Positions 55,113 to 64,000 of a stretch of DNA of 64,000 bases are shown here, in pieces. Source of the DNA: Flaccisagitta enflata (Eukaryota > Chaetognatha > Sagittoidea > Aphragmophora); NCBI GenBank assembly GCA_965153355.1, contig OZ231126.1, positions 67,332,001-67,396,000 of the forward strand, read 5' to 3'. A program made the position numbers and the translations under genes. Within the stretch, counting starts at the first letter, position 1. The number at the start of each line of letters is the position of its first letter. The notes beneath the pieces are model-generated. The model ran no database searches. It was given only the letters and a program-made list of their open reading frames with translations, and was not told the DNA's origin.

Positions 55113-55711
55113 TAACACCCTTGACAAAATTAGGCGAACTGGGAACAAATGCCATAAGGAGTGAAATATTGGCCCCAGCTCTATAAGATTTGAGATAGAA
55201 AAGGCAAAAATATCATACTTTGACATAGTAAAGCAACCGAGAGGAATTGTTTAACGGTGGAACGGTGAGAAGGTTATAAGTCAGAAATGGCAAATCAGAT
55301 TTTTACTGATTTTCCCAAAAATACTTCTACATAAAGATTGAACATATTTATAGCTGTTTTTCATGGTCTGTACCCAAGCCATTTGACTTTGATGGCTGAA
55401 GACTTACTACCTTAATGATTTTTAAGGAAATGGGAGTCAAGAAATGGACAGGGGCAGCCTTTAAAACTGATAAAATTGTGCTCTAAGTAAATGACTAAAA
55501 ATGAAAAAAGTGCGACCGTCTCCTGTCAGAAAATAATGTTATGACAACTTGATTAGGCTTTAAACCTAGTTTTTGAATAATTTTTGGCATAACTTGAATC
55601 GAATTTACACCAGATTGTGTGGAAATATCCCAAAGTGACATTCAAATCAGTTTGTCACAGGCAAATAAATGAAATTCAACCTCAGTTCGCCTAATTTTGT
55701 CAGGGGTGTTA
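55113..55711. mobile_element. TIR element, ~600 bp, superfamily unknown
   Basis: TAACACCCTTGACAAAATTA plus GGCGAACTG (55113-55141) pairs with CAGTTCGCC plus TAATTTTGTCAGGGGTGTTA (55683-55711), about 28 of 29 bases. AT-rich interior, no frame. No clear target duplication was found. Confidence 0.85.
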
Positions 55712-56149
55712 CCATAATCTCGTTTTGAGTGTTTCAATACAAATTTTCATAGGACAACCGTCATTGAAAGAGCTCTTAAATCTAAACAGATTGACCAAAA
55801 TCATTCTGCTTGGCCTCATTAGATCACATTTTTTATATACTTTTTGATTGTTAAAAAAATCAAAGGTTGCAGTGATACATATTGCTACAAAATGATCTAA
55901 TATCAATAAAAAAACAAATTTATTTCATGGTGTTTTCGTTGCTTAATAAGAAATTAGGGATACCCTGATTTAAGTTGAAAAATCATAGACCAATTAAATA
56001 AAAACTCGAAACAGAGACACTTGATAGTTCAAAATAACACATAATGACTGAAAATTGATTTATTTGAACATATTTTCCATTCAGTGAATGAAAAGGCTAA
56101 GCTTTCTCCAGCTGTCTGTATATTTATTTCTTAGATAGTAGCAACCGCT
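55712..56149. other. Spacer
   Basis: AT-rich sequence with no supportable feature. Confidence 0.4.
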
Positions 56150-56208
56150 AGAGTCGCCGAGGCATGGGGAAAAGCTGACCGTATGTCGCTTGAGCGACCT
56201 ATTATTCT
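56150..56208 (-). mobile_element. HE2 5'-end fragment, GTCGC stem type
   Basis: Minus strand: AATAGGTCGCTCAAGCGACA (hairpin GTCGC-TCAA-GCGAC), TACGGTCAGC, CCCCATGCC. It corresponds to the GGTC-hairpin-GGTCAGCG-TACCC start of other HE2 copies with a different stem. Confidence 0.6.
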
Positions 56209-56439
56209 TCAGCACATAACATTGTATCTTCTCTATCATACAACCGGCCGTCGCACCCGAACATCTGCTTTGTCTATCCTAGTTCTTGCCACTTACCCGC
56301 CACAGTTCCCCATTTTGCAATCTGGCCTCACAGCTCGTCATATATTCCCAAGCCATTGCACATTGTATGTGGAATTCTATTGAATATTCATGTTCAATGA
56401 TATATCATCCAATGCTTACGATGGAACACTTTTCTACCG

Positions 56440-56706
56440 CCTTCTCATTCTTCTTATTCTTCTTCTTCTCCTTCTTCTTGTTCTTCTTCTTGTTCTTCTT
56501 CTTCTTCTTCATCTTATTGTTCTTCTTGTTCTTCTTGTTCTTCTTCTCCTTCACCTTCCCAATCTCTTTCTTCTTCTTCTTCTCCTTCTTCTTCTTCTTC
56601 TTCTTCTTCTTCTTCTTCTTCTTCTTCTTCTTCTTCTTCTTCTTCTTTTTCTTCTTCTTTTTCTTCTTCTTCTTCTTCTTCTTCTTCTTCCTCTACTTCT
56701 TCTTAT
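56440..56706 (+). repeat. (CTT)n microsatellite
   Basis: CTT array with GTT and CCT interruptions. Confidence 0.95.
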
Positions 56707-56765
56707 TCTCCCACAAACGCCTATCACCCTATCATCTCGTCCATCTACTCCTTAATCCTCTTTTT

Positions 56766-57380
56766 AAGCAGCGGCCCCAAAGAGGATGAAGTCCTGTAGA
56801 ACACAGGGGGACTTTTGTTCGTCCGTCTGTCTGTTCGTTTGTTAGTCCCCCCAGGCCCTTTCAGACCTGATATCTGCCCTCTCAGGCCTGAAATCTACCC
56901 TCTCAGGTCTGAAATCTGCCCTTTCACTGAAAGTTTCAGGCCTGAAATCTGCCCTTTCACTGAAAGTTTCAGGCCTGAAATCTGCCCTCTCAGGCCTGAA
57001 ATCTGCCCTCCCAGGCCTGAAATCCAACCTCTCAGGTCTGACGTCTGCCCTCTCAGGCCGGAAATCTGAGAGGACAGGTTTCAGGCCAGAGAGGGCAGAT
57101 TTCAGACCTCAAAGGGCATATTCAAGGCCTGAGAGGGCAGATTTCAGCCCTAAGAGGGCAAATTTTAGGCTTAAGAGAGCAGATTTCAGGCCTGAGAAGG
57201 CAGGTTTCAGGCCTGGGGAGGGACTGGAGGACGGACAGACGGACAAACGAAAGTCCCCCTCTGTTCTACAGGACTTCGTCCCCTTTGGAGCCGCTGCCCT
57301 GCTTCCTCTAATTTCAATTTACAACCATGCAAAGCAGGGCAACGGGTATCGCTGACCACATATTGCCCTTGGGCGACCTG
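56766..57380 (-). mobile_element. HE2 element with an internally inverted array
   Basis: Left arm AGCAGCGGCCCCAAAGAGGA, GTCCTGTAGAACACAGGGGG. Array of CTCAGGCCTGAAATCTGCCCT units to about 57065, then the same unit inverted (AGGGCAGATTTCAGGCCTGAG) to about 57215. Then CCCCTCTGTTCTACAGGAC and GCCGCTGCCCTG, and 5' end ATTGCCCTTGGGCGACCTGTTA (hairpin GCCC/GGGC, minus). Confidence 0.85.
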
Positions 57381-58167
57381 TTATCTCCGTAATTCTTCCT
57401 CTCTCTCGTCCCATGGGAGGGCGCTTTGGGATGGATGACGCTAATGGAGGAAAAATTTATCCCAAATGAAAACTGATTGAGGAAAAAAATGGGAGAAATG
57501 GTCTCTCATTTGAGATGGAGAAACGGAATCGCGGAAAAAAGGAGAGAAGGAAAAGAAAAGAGCCTAAAAGATGGTAAATGTCAAAAGCCGGTTATGCAGT
57601 CAGAGGGCCAATCGTTATATGGGCCATTTAAACCCGCAGTTTAACATCGCAACCTTTAAACAATCTTTAAGCAGCAGAACACAATTTTATTCAATTTGAT
57701 TCATCAGAACAGAGACTGACTGATAATTCGTAAGTCACGTGCATGTCCCTCGGTATGCCGCATTGACCATGCATCAATCAGACTGATTTATTGATTTCGT
57801 CCCCGTATCTGTCCAGCTGTCCATCAGTTGGTCGTATTCTATACTGTCCCCGCGCAACCACAGGTGGTTAAAAAGCTTGTGCTGGTTTTCCAGAAGTTAG
57901 CCACAGTCGTTGAAAGACTTTTGAGCCGAGCAACTATACTAACATGATTTCAAATAATTGCAAATTCCCTCACAGTATGCTACAGACATAGTTTGTCCAA
58001 TAACTGAATAAGGTCATAAGATTTTTCGCTCAATTGAAAGCGGTAAGCTGACTTAGCTTCACATGAAAAGACAAAATGATGTTTACAGGAAAATCATATA
58101 TCAGAGGCTGAAACCGACACTTCTAATGGATTCATTGTTTTCAGGGGAAAAAGGCAACATAGTAAAA
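57381..58167. other. Spacer, ~790 bp
   Basis: Unique-looking. 57730-57860 has AAGTCACGTGC, CTGTCCATCAGTTGGTCG and CCCCGCGCAACC, possibly a very degraded HE1. No gene. Confidence 0.45.
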
Positions 58168-58981
58168 TAGTCGCAAAAGCGTTAGATGGTCAGCGGTACC
58201 CGTTGCCCCTATGTATGTGAATGTAGGTGTGAGGTGGTTAGTAGGGCAGCGGCCCCGAAGGAGCCGATACCTATGCTGATTTTGATTGAGCCTCAAAGCT
58301 GGGATTTGAGCTTTGAGGCTGGGATTTGAGCTTTGAGGCTGGGCTTTGAGCCTCAAGGCTGGGATTTGAGCTTCAACGTTGGGATTTGAGCTTTGTGGCT
58401 GGAATTTAAGCCACAAGGCTGGGATTTGAGCCTTTAGGCTGGGATTTGAGCCTTGAGGCTGGGATTTGAGCCTCGAGGCTGGGATTTGAGCCTCAAGGCT
58501 GGAATTTGAGCCTCAAGGCTGGGATTTGAGCCTCAAGGCTGGGATTTGAGCTTTGAGGCTGGGATTTGAGCTTTGAGGCTGGGCTTTGAGCCTCAAGGCT
58601 GGGATTTGAGCTTCAAGGTTGGGATTTGAGCTTTGTGGCTGGAATTTAAGCCACAAGGCTGGGATTTGAGCCTTTAGGCTGGGATTTGAGCCTTGAGGCT
58701 GGGATTTGAGCCTCGAGGCTGGGATTTGAGCCTCAAGGCTGGAATTTGAGCCTCAAGGCTGGGATTTGAGCCTCAAGGCTGGGATTTGAGCCTCAAGACT
58801 GGGATTTGAGCCTCAAGGCTGGGATTTGAGCCCCAGGGCTGGGATTTGAGCCTCGGGCTGGGATTTGAGCCTCGAGGCTATGAATTGGGCCTCGAGGGGG
58901 GGGGGGACACTGAAGGAGAAAAGGGAGAAATTTCTGCATATGTGAAAGCATAGGTCATCGGCCCCTTCGGGGCCGCTGCCC
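58168..58981 (+). mobile_element. HE2 element, complete, with a regular 20-bp array
   Basis: A4-TAGTCGCAAAAGCG (5' hairpin), GGTCAGCGGTACCCGTTGCC, GGGCAGCGGCCCCGAAGGAG, CCTATGCTG. About 30 units of GGGATTTGAGCCTCAAGGCT follow, then poly-G, GAAAGCATAGGTCATCGGCC and hairpin CGGCCCC-TTC-GGGGCCG, then CTGCCCAAAAAA. A 12-unit block is duplicated with period 240 (58321-58550 and 58561-58790, one difference). Confidence 0.92.
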
Positions 58982-59118
58982 AAAAAAGGAACATAGTAAA
59001 AGATGTGGGATATGTTGCCAAGACAGTCTCAACTGTTTGATTCTTTTACACAGTTATACACAGCTATAAACAACGAGTTAAGTCTTAAGAGAACAACGAG
59101 TGCTAAAATCCAAGTTTA

Positions 59119-59215
59119 CAAGGCCGGATATACGACTATCTAAGTCGCGTGCGGGTGGGCAGGAGCAGTGATAAAAAGTCCAATGATGCATTTGAGCAGA
59201 AGCAGTCATTAAAAA
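59119..59215 (+). mobile_element. HE1 5' half
   Basis: CAAGGCCGGATATACGACTA, left arm AGTCGCGTGC, GGGTGGGCAGGAGCAG. No tandem block or 3' hairpin follows. Confidence 0.7.
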
Positions 59216-59375
59216 TGATTGATAATTATGACCATTTTCTTTTGTTTATTTCTTTTCCCGGCATTTTAAGATTAGAAATACTTGCCTCATTGAGCTCATG
59301 ATAATAATCCCAGATCAGCATATCATTCTTTACAATTAGGACGGCGGTCTTTACTTTTCTCTTTTTTCTCATTTA

Positions 59376-59686
59376 CAGTCAGTGGACAAAACACTGTAGG
59401 TATATATATCATACCATTGGCTTCGATCCATCATACTGCTCAGTAACAAAATATTGTATGCGACAATCAGTTGCTCAAGTTACAGCCAGCTGTAACAAAC
59501 AAAATGTTATATGCAACAACAAGTTGTTAGAATTACAGCCGGCTGTAATGCTACAATTTTATAACATTACAGCTGGGTGTAATTTCAACCTCCAGTTATT
59601 ACTTACAGTATTTTGTTTTTTATCAGCATGTTGGATCTAAACTAACGGTATGATATATATACCTATTATGTTTTGTCCGCTGACTG
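59376..59686. mobile_element. TIR element (~311 bp) with three internal palindromes
   Basis: CAGTCAGTGGACAAAACAC... GGTATATATATCATACC at the left pairs with GGTATGATATATATACC ...TGTTTTGTCCGCTGACTG at the right, about 40 bp. TA precedes the left end but the right flank is TTTA. Mariner-like TIR style, no coding capacity. It contains palindromes at 59479, 59532 and 59566. Confidence 0.82.
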
Positions 59687-59744
59687 TTTAGGATCCAATA
59701 AAACGTGAAGAAAAAAATCTGAGGAACCTATCAGCTCGTGAATA

Positions 59745-59890
59745 AAGGGGTTATCTAGGCAACAAGTGTGGGAGCTTTTCCCCAATGAATGCAGTAACCG
59801 CCCATAAACGCCAAAAAAGTAAAGTTTGATGGACGGACCGACGGACAAACAGAAAAGCGGATTGCAGAGTCGCGCGTTCACGCCACTAAA
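59745..59890 (+). mobile_element. HE1 copy, degenerate
   Basis: CAACAAGTGTGGGAGC start, GACGGACCGACGGACAAAC, GATTGCAGAGTCGCGCGTTC and ACGCCACTAAAAA. The 3' stem has one mismatch. Confidence 0.6.
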
Positions 59891-59991
59891 AATTGATGGG
59901 ATACAGAAAATCATTTGATATTAACAACGGAGAGACACACACACACAGATGCAGAGGCGTGATCCATGACTCTGAAAATGAGTTAGACGTA

Positions 59992-60531
59992 GGGCGTGTT
60001 TCTAGTGAAAACAAAACAAGGCCAAGTAGGCCAACGATGCGTCCTCTTTGAATGAAAGTTTTTTATGAATGAATGTTTTTTTATGAATGTATGTTTTTTT
60101 TATGAATGAATGTTGTTTATGAATGAATGAATGATTTAATGAATTATTCAATGTATGCTACTTTTACTGAGTTGGTGCGAATTTTCTGATGAAAAAATGC
60201 AAGATTCTGATGTTTTTAACAAATGCTTTACAGACAGACAGACCAACCAGCCAATAGACGGACACATTCTGTTATAGAGATGCGAGGACGCATGTGAAAA
60301 CGCGTTTGTTCCCGTTGAATGCGTTTACAGTGTGAACACATATCTATGAATTTCACTGTGCCACGAGGGAGTGAGCAAACTGAGTGAGCGAGCCGGTGAA
60401 TGGAGCGAGTGAGCCAAGCAAGCGTAGCGCTGCAGAGCGAGTGAGCGGAGTAAGCGGTGCGAGCGAACGAACGTAGCGAGCGACTAAGTGGCCTATTAAA
60501 AACGCGATTGTCTGTGACTAGAAACACCCCC
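59992..60531. mobile_element. PIF/Harbinger-like MITE, copy d, carrying an HE1
   Basis: TIR GGGCGTGTTTCTAGTGAAAA / GACTAGAAACACCCCC, flanked by GTA on both sides (59989-59991, 60532-60534). The MITE is split after TTTCTAGTGAAAAC by HE1 and resumes at ACGCGTTTGTTCCCG. Confidence 0.85.
60017..60296 (+). mobile_element. HE1 copy nested in the MITE, boundaries fixed
   Basis: A4-CAAGGCCAAGTAGGCC (5' hairpin 60020-60032). Left arm GATGCGTCCTC (60036-60046), perfectly complementary to the 3' hairpin arm GAGGACGCAT (60284-60293). Body with (GAAT)n. GACAGACAGACCAACCAGCC. 3' hairpin AGATGCG-AGGA-CGCAT. The MITE sequence resumes at about 60297, starting with AAAACGCG. Confidence 0.9.
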
Positions 60532-60719
60532 GTAGTCTGAAGCTTGGACTTATTCAGTGTGGGGAGCTTTTCATTCTTTTGTCTCAGGTTTGTGAGTCTG
60601 GTTTTCTTCGGCCGTTTTGAATTTTTGAATATGAATGAAGAGATGAACGGAAGACTTGAGTTTGAAAAATCATGATAAATGGCCGAAAAGTCCAATGGGA
60701 AAAACCTACCCACGGAAAA

Positions 60720-60766
60720 ACAAGGCCGGATACACGGCAACCCAAGTCACACAAGGCTGTAATCCT
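60720..60766 (+). mobile_element. HE1 5'-end fragment
   Basis: A5-CAAGGCCGGATACACGGC, AACCCAAGTCACACAAGG. Cut short at the start of the next element. Confidence 0.65.
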
Positions 60767-61554
60767 GATAACATTTTCTTTCATTTGATATGTTGCACTA
60801 TATATGTCACAGTGCAAACGAATACGCAATTTGACAAGTCAAAATGGTTTATACAATATTTTTTTTTATCTATTCAACGATTTTTTTATTGAGATAAAGG
60901 ATTTGTAGTAGATAATCATCAATTTTTTGCATAGAAAAGCGTTTAACTGTACCATATGCTTAGGAAATGAGAAAAAAAAGGATGCGAAATTGATGGATTT
61001 TTAACAAAAATTGATTCTTGTGCATTGACATGTCTCGCTTGAAAAACCGAATCTGTCTCTGAATTCAGAATTTTGCATTTTGAAAAACATGGCATCAGTC
61101 TAAACACTTTTAAGAAACAGGCCATGTGTTTAGAAATGCAAAATTTTGCATTCAGAAACAGAATCGGTTTTTCACGTGGCAACACCTAATGTTTTCCGTG
61201 CAATTATTTTTAAAGAAATCTGTTGTTTCACTCAGTATGCTGCGACTCTACCGATGCGAAATCAATACCATTGGTCATTTTACCATTTTTTAATCAATTT
61301 AGGGAGTATAAAGCATGCATAAGACTTTAGTTTTTTTAATATTTCCGCTGCATAGCAGCGAATTCCATCACAGGTCAGAATGATTTGTCAAATTTGACGC
61401 TGTTTTGCACCACGACATATACTTTCTTAAAGGATTAAAATTTTCAATTTTTTAGCCACCGTCGCAAAATTATAACGGTGGCTTAAAAAATGAAATTTTC
61501 ATTTCTTCTTAAAAACATATAGGGCGACCTATCAAATGAAAGGAAATAACATCA
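60767..61554. mobile_element. TIR element ~790 bp, same TIR type as 52740
   Basis: GATAACATTTTCTTTCATTTG plus ATATGTTGCACTATATATG at the left pairs with CATATAGGGCGACCTATC plus AAATGAAAGGAAATAACATC at the right. Contains foldback C. No transposase frame. Confidence 0.75.
61038..61176. repeat. Foldback C
   Basis: TTGAAAAACCGAATCTGT pairs with CAGAATCGGTTTTTCAC. The inner TTTTGCATTTTGAAAAACAT pairs with ATGTGTTTAGAAATGCAAAA. The loop is about 30 nt. Confidence 0.88.
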
Positions 61555-61784
61555 AGGTTACAAATTTGCTATCAAAAAAGAAATCTGGATGCGTTCAAAA
61601 ATTATCAATTCTAATTGAGGCTAGAATTACTCTATTTTTTCATATTTCTCGCCCTTTAAAGGATTTCATAAGTGTTAGTTTTGATTAAAGTAACTCTCAA
61701 ACTATCACAAACTACAAGAAAACCTTCTGTACCATGACTTTTCACCTGGATTCACGCTGAGAGGACAGTGAGTGATATTTAGTC

Positions 61785-61896
61785 GTTTATAAACAGCGTT
61801 TTTTTATCTTTAATTTTTGTTAGACTTACATTTTTAATGTTTATAAACAATTTCAAAGCATTGTTTATAAACGGCGCTTATTTGGCGTTTATAAAC
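61785..61896. repeat. Four GTTTATAAAC palindromes
   Basis: Perfect 10-bp palindromes start at 61785, 61839, 61863 and 61887. The last three are spaced exactly 24 bases. The rest of 61555-61904 is AT-rich without other features. Confidence 0.85.
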
Positions 61897-61904
61897 ATCA
61901 CCTA

Positions 61905-62041
61905 ATTCGGGGATGTAATACCTGGGGGCAGGAACAGTAACCCCCAAACCGCCCGTAAACCCCGAAAAAGCAAAGTGTCACAAACCAACCGACCGACCGA
62001 CCGACGGACAGAGCGGGTTGTAAAGTCGCGTGCATGCGATT
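61905..62041 (+). mobile_element. HE1 copy, degenerate 5' side
   Basis: GGGGGCAGGAACAGTAACCC, GACCGACCGACCGACGGACA, GGGTTGTAAAGTCGCGTGCATGCGATTAAAA. The 3' stem retains GTCGCGTGCATGCGAT (one G-T pair). Confidence 0.72.
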
Positions 62042-62919
62042 AAAATCGAGGCTTTATGAGGGCACAGTGGTGTAAAGACAATGCCCATTCATTTGTACGA
62101 ATATCGAGACACAAGAATTTCCTTACGATATAATGGCATGGGGTAAACGATGTCAATGACTCAATGTGCCACAGTGATATCACTTGCACTGATCTGATAG
62201 TTCTTTTATTTTTAGACTGCTGTTTATAGCCGTCTGCGCAGAGGCGGTTTCAAACGATAGCATTGTCGGTCAAGCAAAATGACAACCCTTTTTCCAGCAG
62301 GGTGGTGCAAAGCAGTCCAATGGGTAGATAAATGTCATAGGTAACTGATCAAGGCAAAAAATTGTGTTTTAACCTTGAAACTTGTAATTTTTTTACTATT
62401 TTAGGTAAATGGCCATATAACAAGAAATTATAAGTTGGGTATATAAATCATAAATTATAGTGTTGGGTTTTAGATTGGAAGCCTTTGTGAAATTTTTGCA
62501 GCATGGATGTTTCTCCAAAGCCCCCAATCAACTTGTACCATTATTGTGACCATACTGGACAAGGGTGAAGCTAATCCTATGACCAGTTTTTGCTGCAGCT
62601 ATGACGCTAGTACCATTTGTGAGCCTTTTGAAATATCGTGTTTTTAATTAGGTGAGGTAAAAAATCAGAGATACACCCATATCCATGTGGAGAATTATGT
62701 TTTTATGAGTAAAGAATCAGGTTCCCCTGCATTTTAGCCGAAAAATTAGGTGCTTGGCCTCAAATCAGAAATTCTTTAGCCTAAAAACCAATGTATTCAA
62801 ATCTGGCCTTGTTGGACTCTTCAGCACCCTTTAGGGCTCCTGATACGTCATTAGCGTGACAAAAGAACAAAGATTCGGGAAGACCTCTCAAACATCTTGA
62901 TGAGATGACGCAACGCGTC
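62042..62919. other. Spacer, ~880 bp
   Basis: AT-rich unique-looking sequence. No gene, TIR or tandem repeat that I can support. Confidence 0.45.
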
Positions 62920-62923
62920 TTAA

Positions 62924-63673
62924 GGGCTACAATTGCAGGCCCCTGGAAGGGTCATTAAAATATTTAGAGCTTGTAATGTCCTTTTATGGACCTAAACACT
63001 TTGACCTACAAGGAGATTTTCCCATCTACCACTAATCTTAAGAAAGAACTACCCTTGTTCTTGTAAATCAGATTTTATGATAGTCTAAATCATTTTGACT
63101 TGACAAATCCATCCAGAATAATCTGGTTTGTGTTTTGGGGGAGGTCTCAGTCCCTATCATCAGGTGCCAATAGCGCCGACCTTTTAACATACGAAAAAAT
63201 TGTTTATTATTTCATTTTATGACATAGTGATGAGACGGTGACCAAGCACTAGGCCACTATGATTTTCATTGACATGATGAGAAATCGCTCTCTGAATTCT
63301 GCTAAGATCATCTTATACCAAATTGGTGCTACTTTACTTTTTTTCACACTTCATCTTTTTTTTTCCCATTTTTCATTTGAAATCAAAAAAAGAAGGAAAA
63401 ATGACAAAAACAAACACATTATGGATTTTGACGATGCTGACAATTAAAATTGATAAAGACGACAAAATAATGACTACAACGACATTAGCGAAGACAATGA
63501 TTCCAATGACAACAACAACAACAACTATCATACTAGTACATCTAGTACATCTATCATAATTTTAATCAGCAACTGCCCAAACTCATTGTAGATGGATGCC
63601 ACAAGGCCCCTTGAAGGCCGTAACAAGCTCTAAATATTTCAATGGCCCCTCCGGGGGCCTGACATTGTAGCCC
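62924..63673. mobile_element. TTAA-flanked TIR element (750 bp)
   Basis: GGGCTACAATTGCAGGCCCC...ATATTTAGAGCTTGTAA at the left pairs with TTACAAGCTCTAAATAT-type sequence...GGGGGCCTGACATTGTAGCCC at the right, about 60 bp with several mismatches. TTAA lies directly outside both ends (62920-62923, 63674-63677). TTAA targets are used by piggyBac- and Kolobok-type elements. No transposase frame, so the assignment is open. Confidence 0.85.
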
Positions 63674-63695
63674 TTAAACCGGCGAAACTGTAAAA

Positions 63696-63831
63696 CAAGG
63701 CCGGATACACGGCAGGACAGTCGCGGATGTTTGGGCAGGAGCAGTAATGCAAAAACCGCTCAGAAATGTGATGGACCAACGGATGGACGGACGGACCGCG
63801 GACCGACCGACACGGTGACGTGTCCGCGACT
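63696..63831 (+). mobile_element. HE1 copy, complete
   Basis: A4-CAAGGCCGGATACACGGC, left arm GTCGCGGAT, GGGCAGGAGCAGTAATGC, AAAAACCGCTCAGAAATG (also in 6409-6537). Tandem GGATGGACGGACGGACC, right arm GTCCGCGAC, TGAAAAAA. The left half of the 3' hairpin (GTGACGT) no longer pairs well. Confidence 0.85.
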
Positions 63832-63950
63832 GAAAAAATACTAAAGTGCAATTCTATGGTTTGATGAAAATCTCCCAAATAGGCAGAATTGCAGAAAGTC
63901 TAATGCATTGCAACGAAAAGCGTTTCCCTCTCACGTACATTTTTCAAGAA

Positions 63951-64000
63951 CAAGGCCGGATACACGGCTACCGAAGTCGCGTGCGGGTGGGCAGGGGCCA
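63951..64000 (+). mobile_element. HE1 5' end, cut by window edge
   Basis: CAAGGCCGGATACACGGC, TACCGAAGTCGCGTGCGGGT, GGGCAGGGGCC. Confidence 0.85.

Noticed and set aside
63149-63185. HE2 5'-end remnant (ATCAGGTGCCAATAGCGCCG)
   Set aside because: Only loosely similar to CATCGGGTACCGCTGACC, with no hairpin or arm nearby.

Overview
The window is eukaryotic, intergenic-type DNA from an animal genome. The evidence is a BEL/Pao-type LTR retrotransposon (BEL/Pao elements are known from metazoans), a C2H2 zinc-finger array coded without introns, and many terminal-inverted-repeat (TIR) DNA elements of the mariner/pogo, PIF/Harbinger, hAT and TTAA-target kinds. About a tenth of the window is long pure microsatellite: AG, AC, GAA, GAAA. 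An aquatic invertebrate with a microsatellite-rich genome (crustacean-like or mollusc-like) is my guess, but nothing here fixes the phylum. I found no tRNA, rRNA, CRISPR array or ordinary multi-exon host gene.

Only two loci look protein-coding. (1) At 38993-41459 is a retrotransposon Gag, inside a complete 7.2-kb element (38153-45366). The element has 706-bp TG...CA LTRs, a perfect 5-bp target duplication (GGAGG) and no pol. (2) At 50234-51593, minus strand, is a C2H2 protein of about 15 fingers, broken by a frameshift after the second finger.

The most distinctive content is two families of short interspersed elements, named here HE1 (about 40 complete or partial copies) and HE2 (about 12). 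They share one layout. An A-tract comes first, then a small 5' hairpin, a left arm, and a variable body of tandem repeats. A right arm inside a 3' hairpin follows, then a second A-tract. In HE1 the hairpin stems and the left-arm/right-arm pair differ between copies while base pairing is kept (GTCGCG, GTTGCG, GATGCG, GGTGC and AGTGCG stems). Structure therefore appears conserved while sequence changes. HE2 shows the same at its 5' hairpin. The layout resembles the non-autonomous Helentron elements (HINE/DINE-1 type), but the covarying termini are not something I recognise. Nested insertions give their boundaries.

Layout: 1-3500, HE1 copy, AG array and 1.4 kb of polypurine. 3344-11284, tandem segmental duplication of a ~4-kb unit (HE1 copies, a mariner-like MITE, GGGGCCCC-rich repeats). 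11284-21000, microsatellites, HE1 copies, a pogo-like and a Harbinger-like MITE. 21000-34460, alternating HE1 and HE2, a 1-kb mariner-like element, a higher-order CTTT array and a large HE2 palindrome. 34598-37600, foldback elements. 38148-45371, LTR element. 45990-47545, HE1 split by a hAT-like element and by an HE2. 47945-51600, a diverged repeat pair and the zinc-finger locus. 52000-64000, more HE1/HE2, several TIR elements and a TTAA-flanked element.
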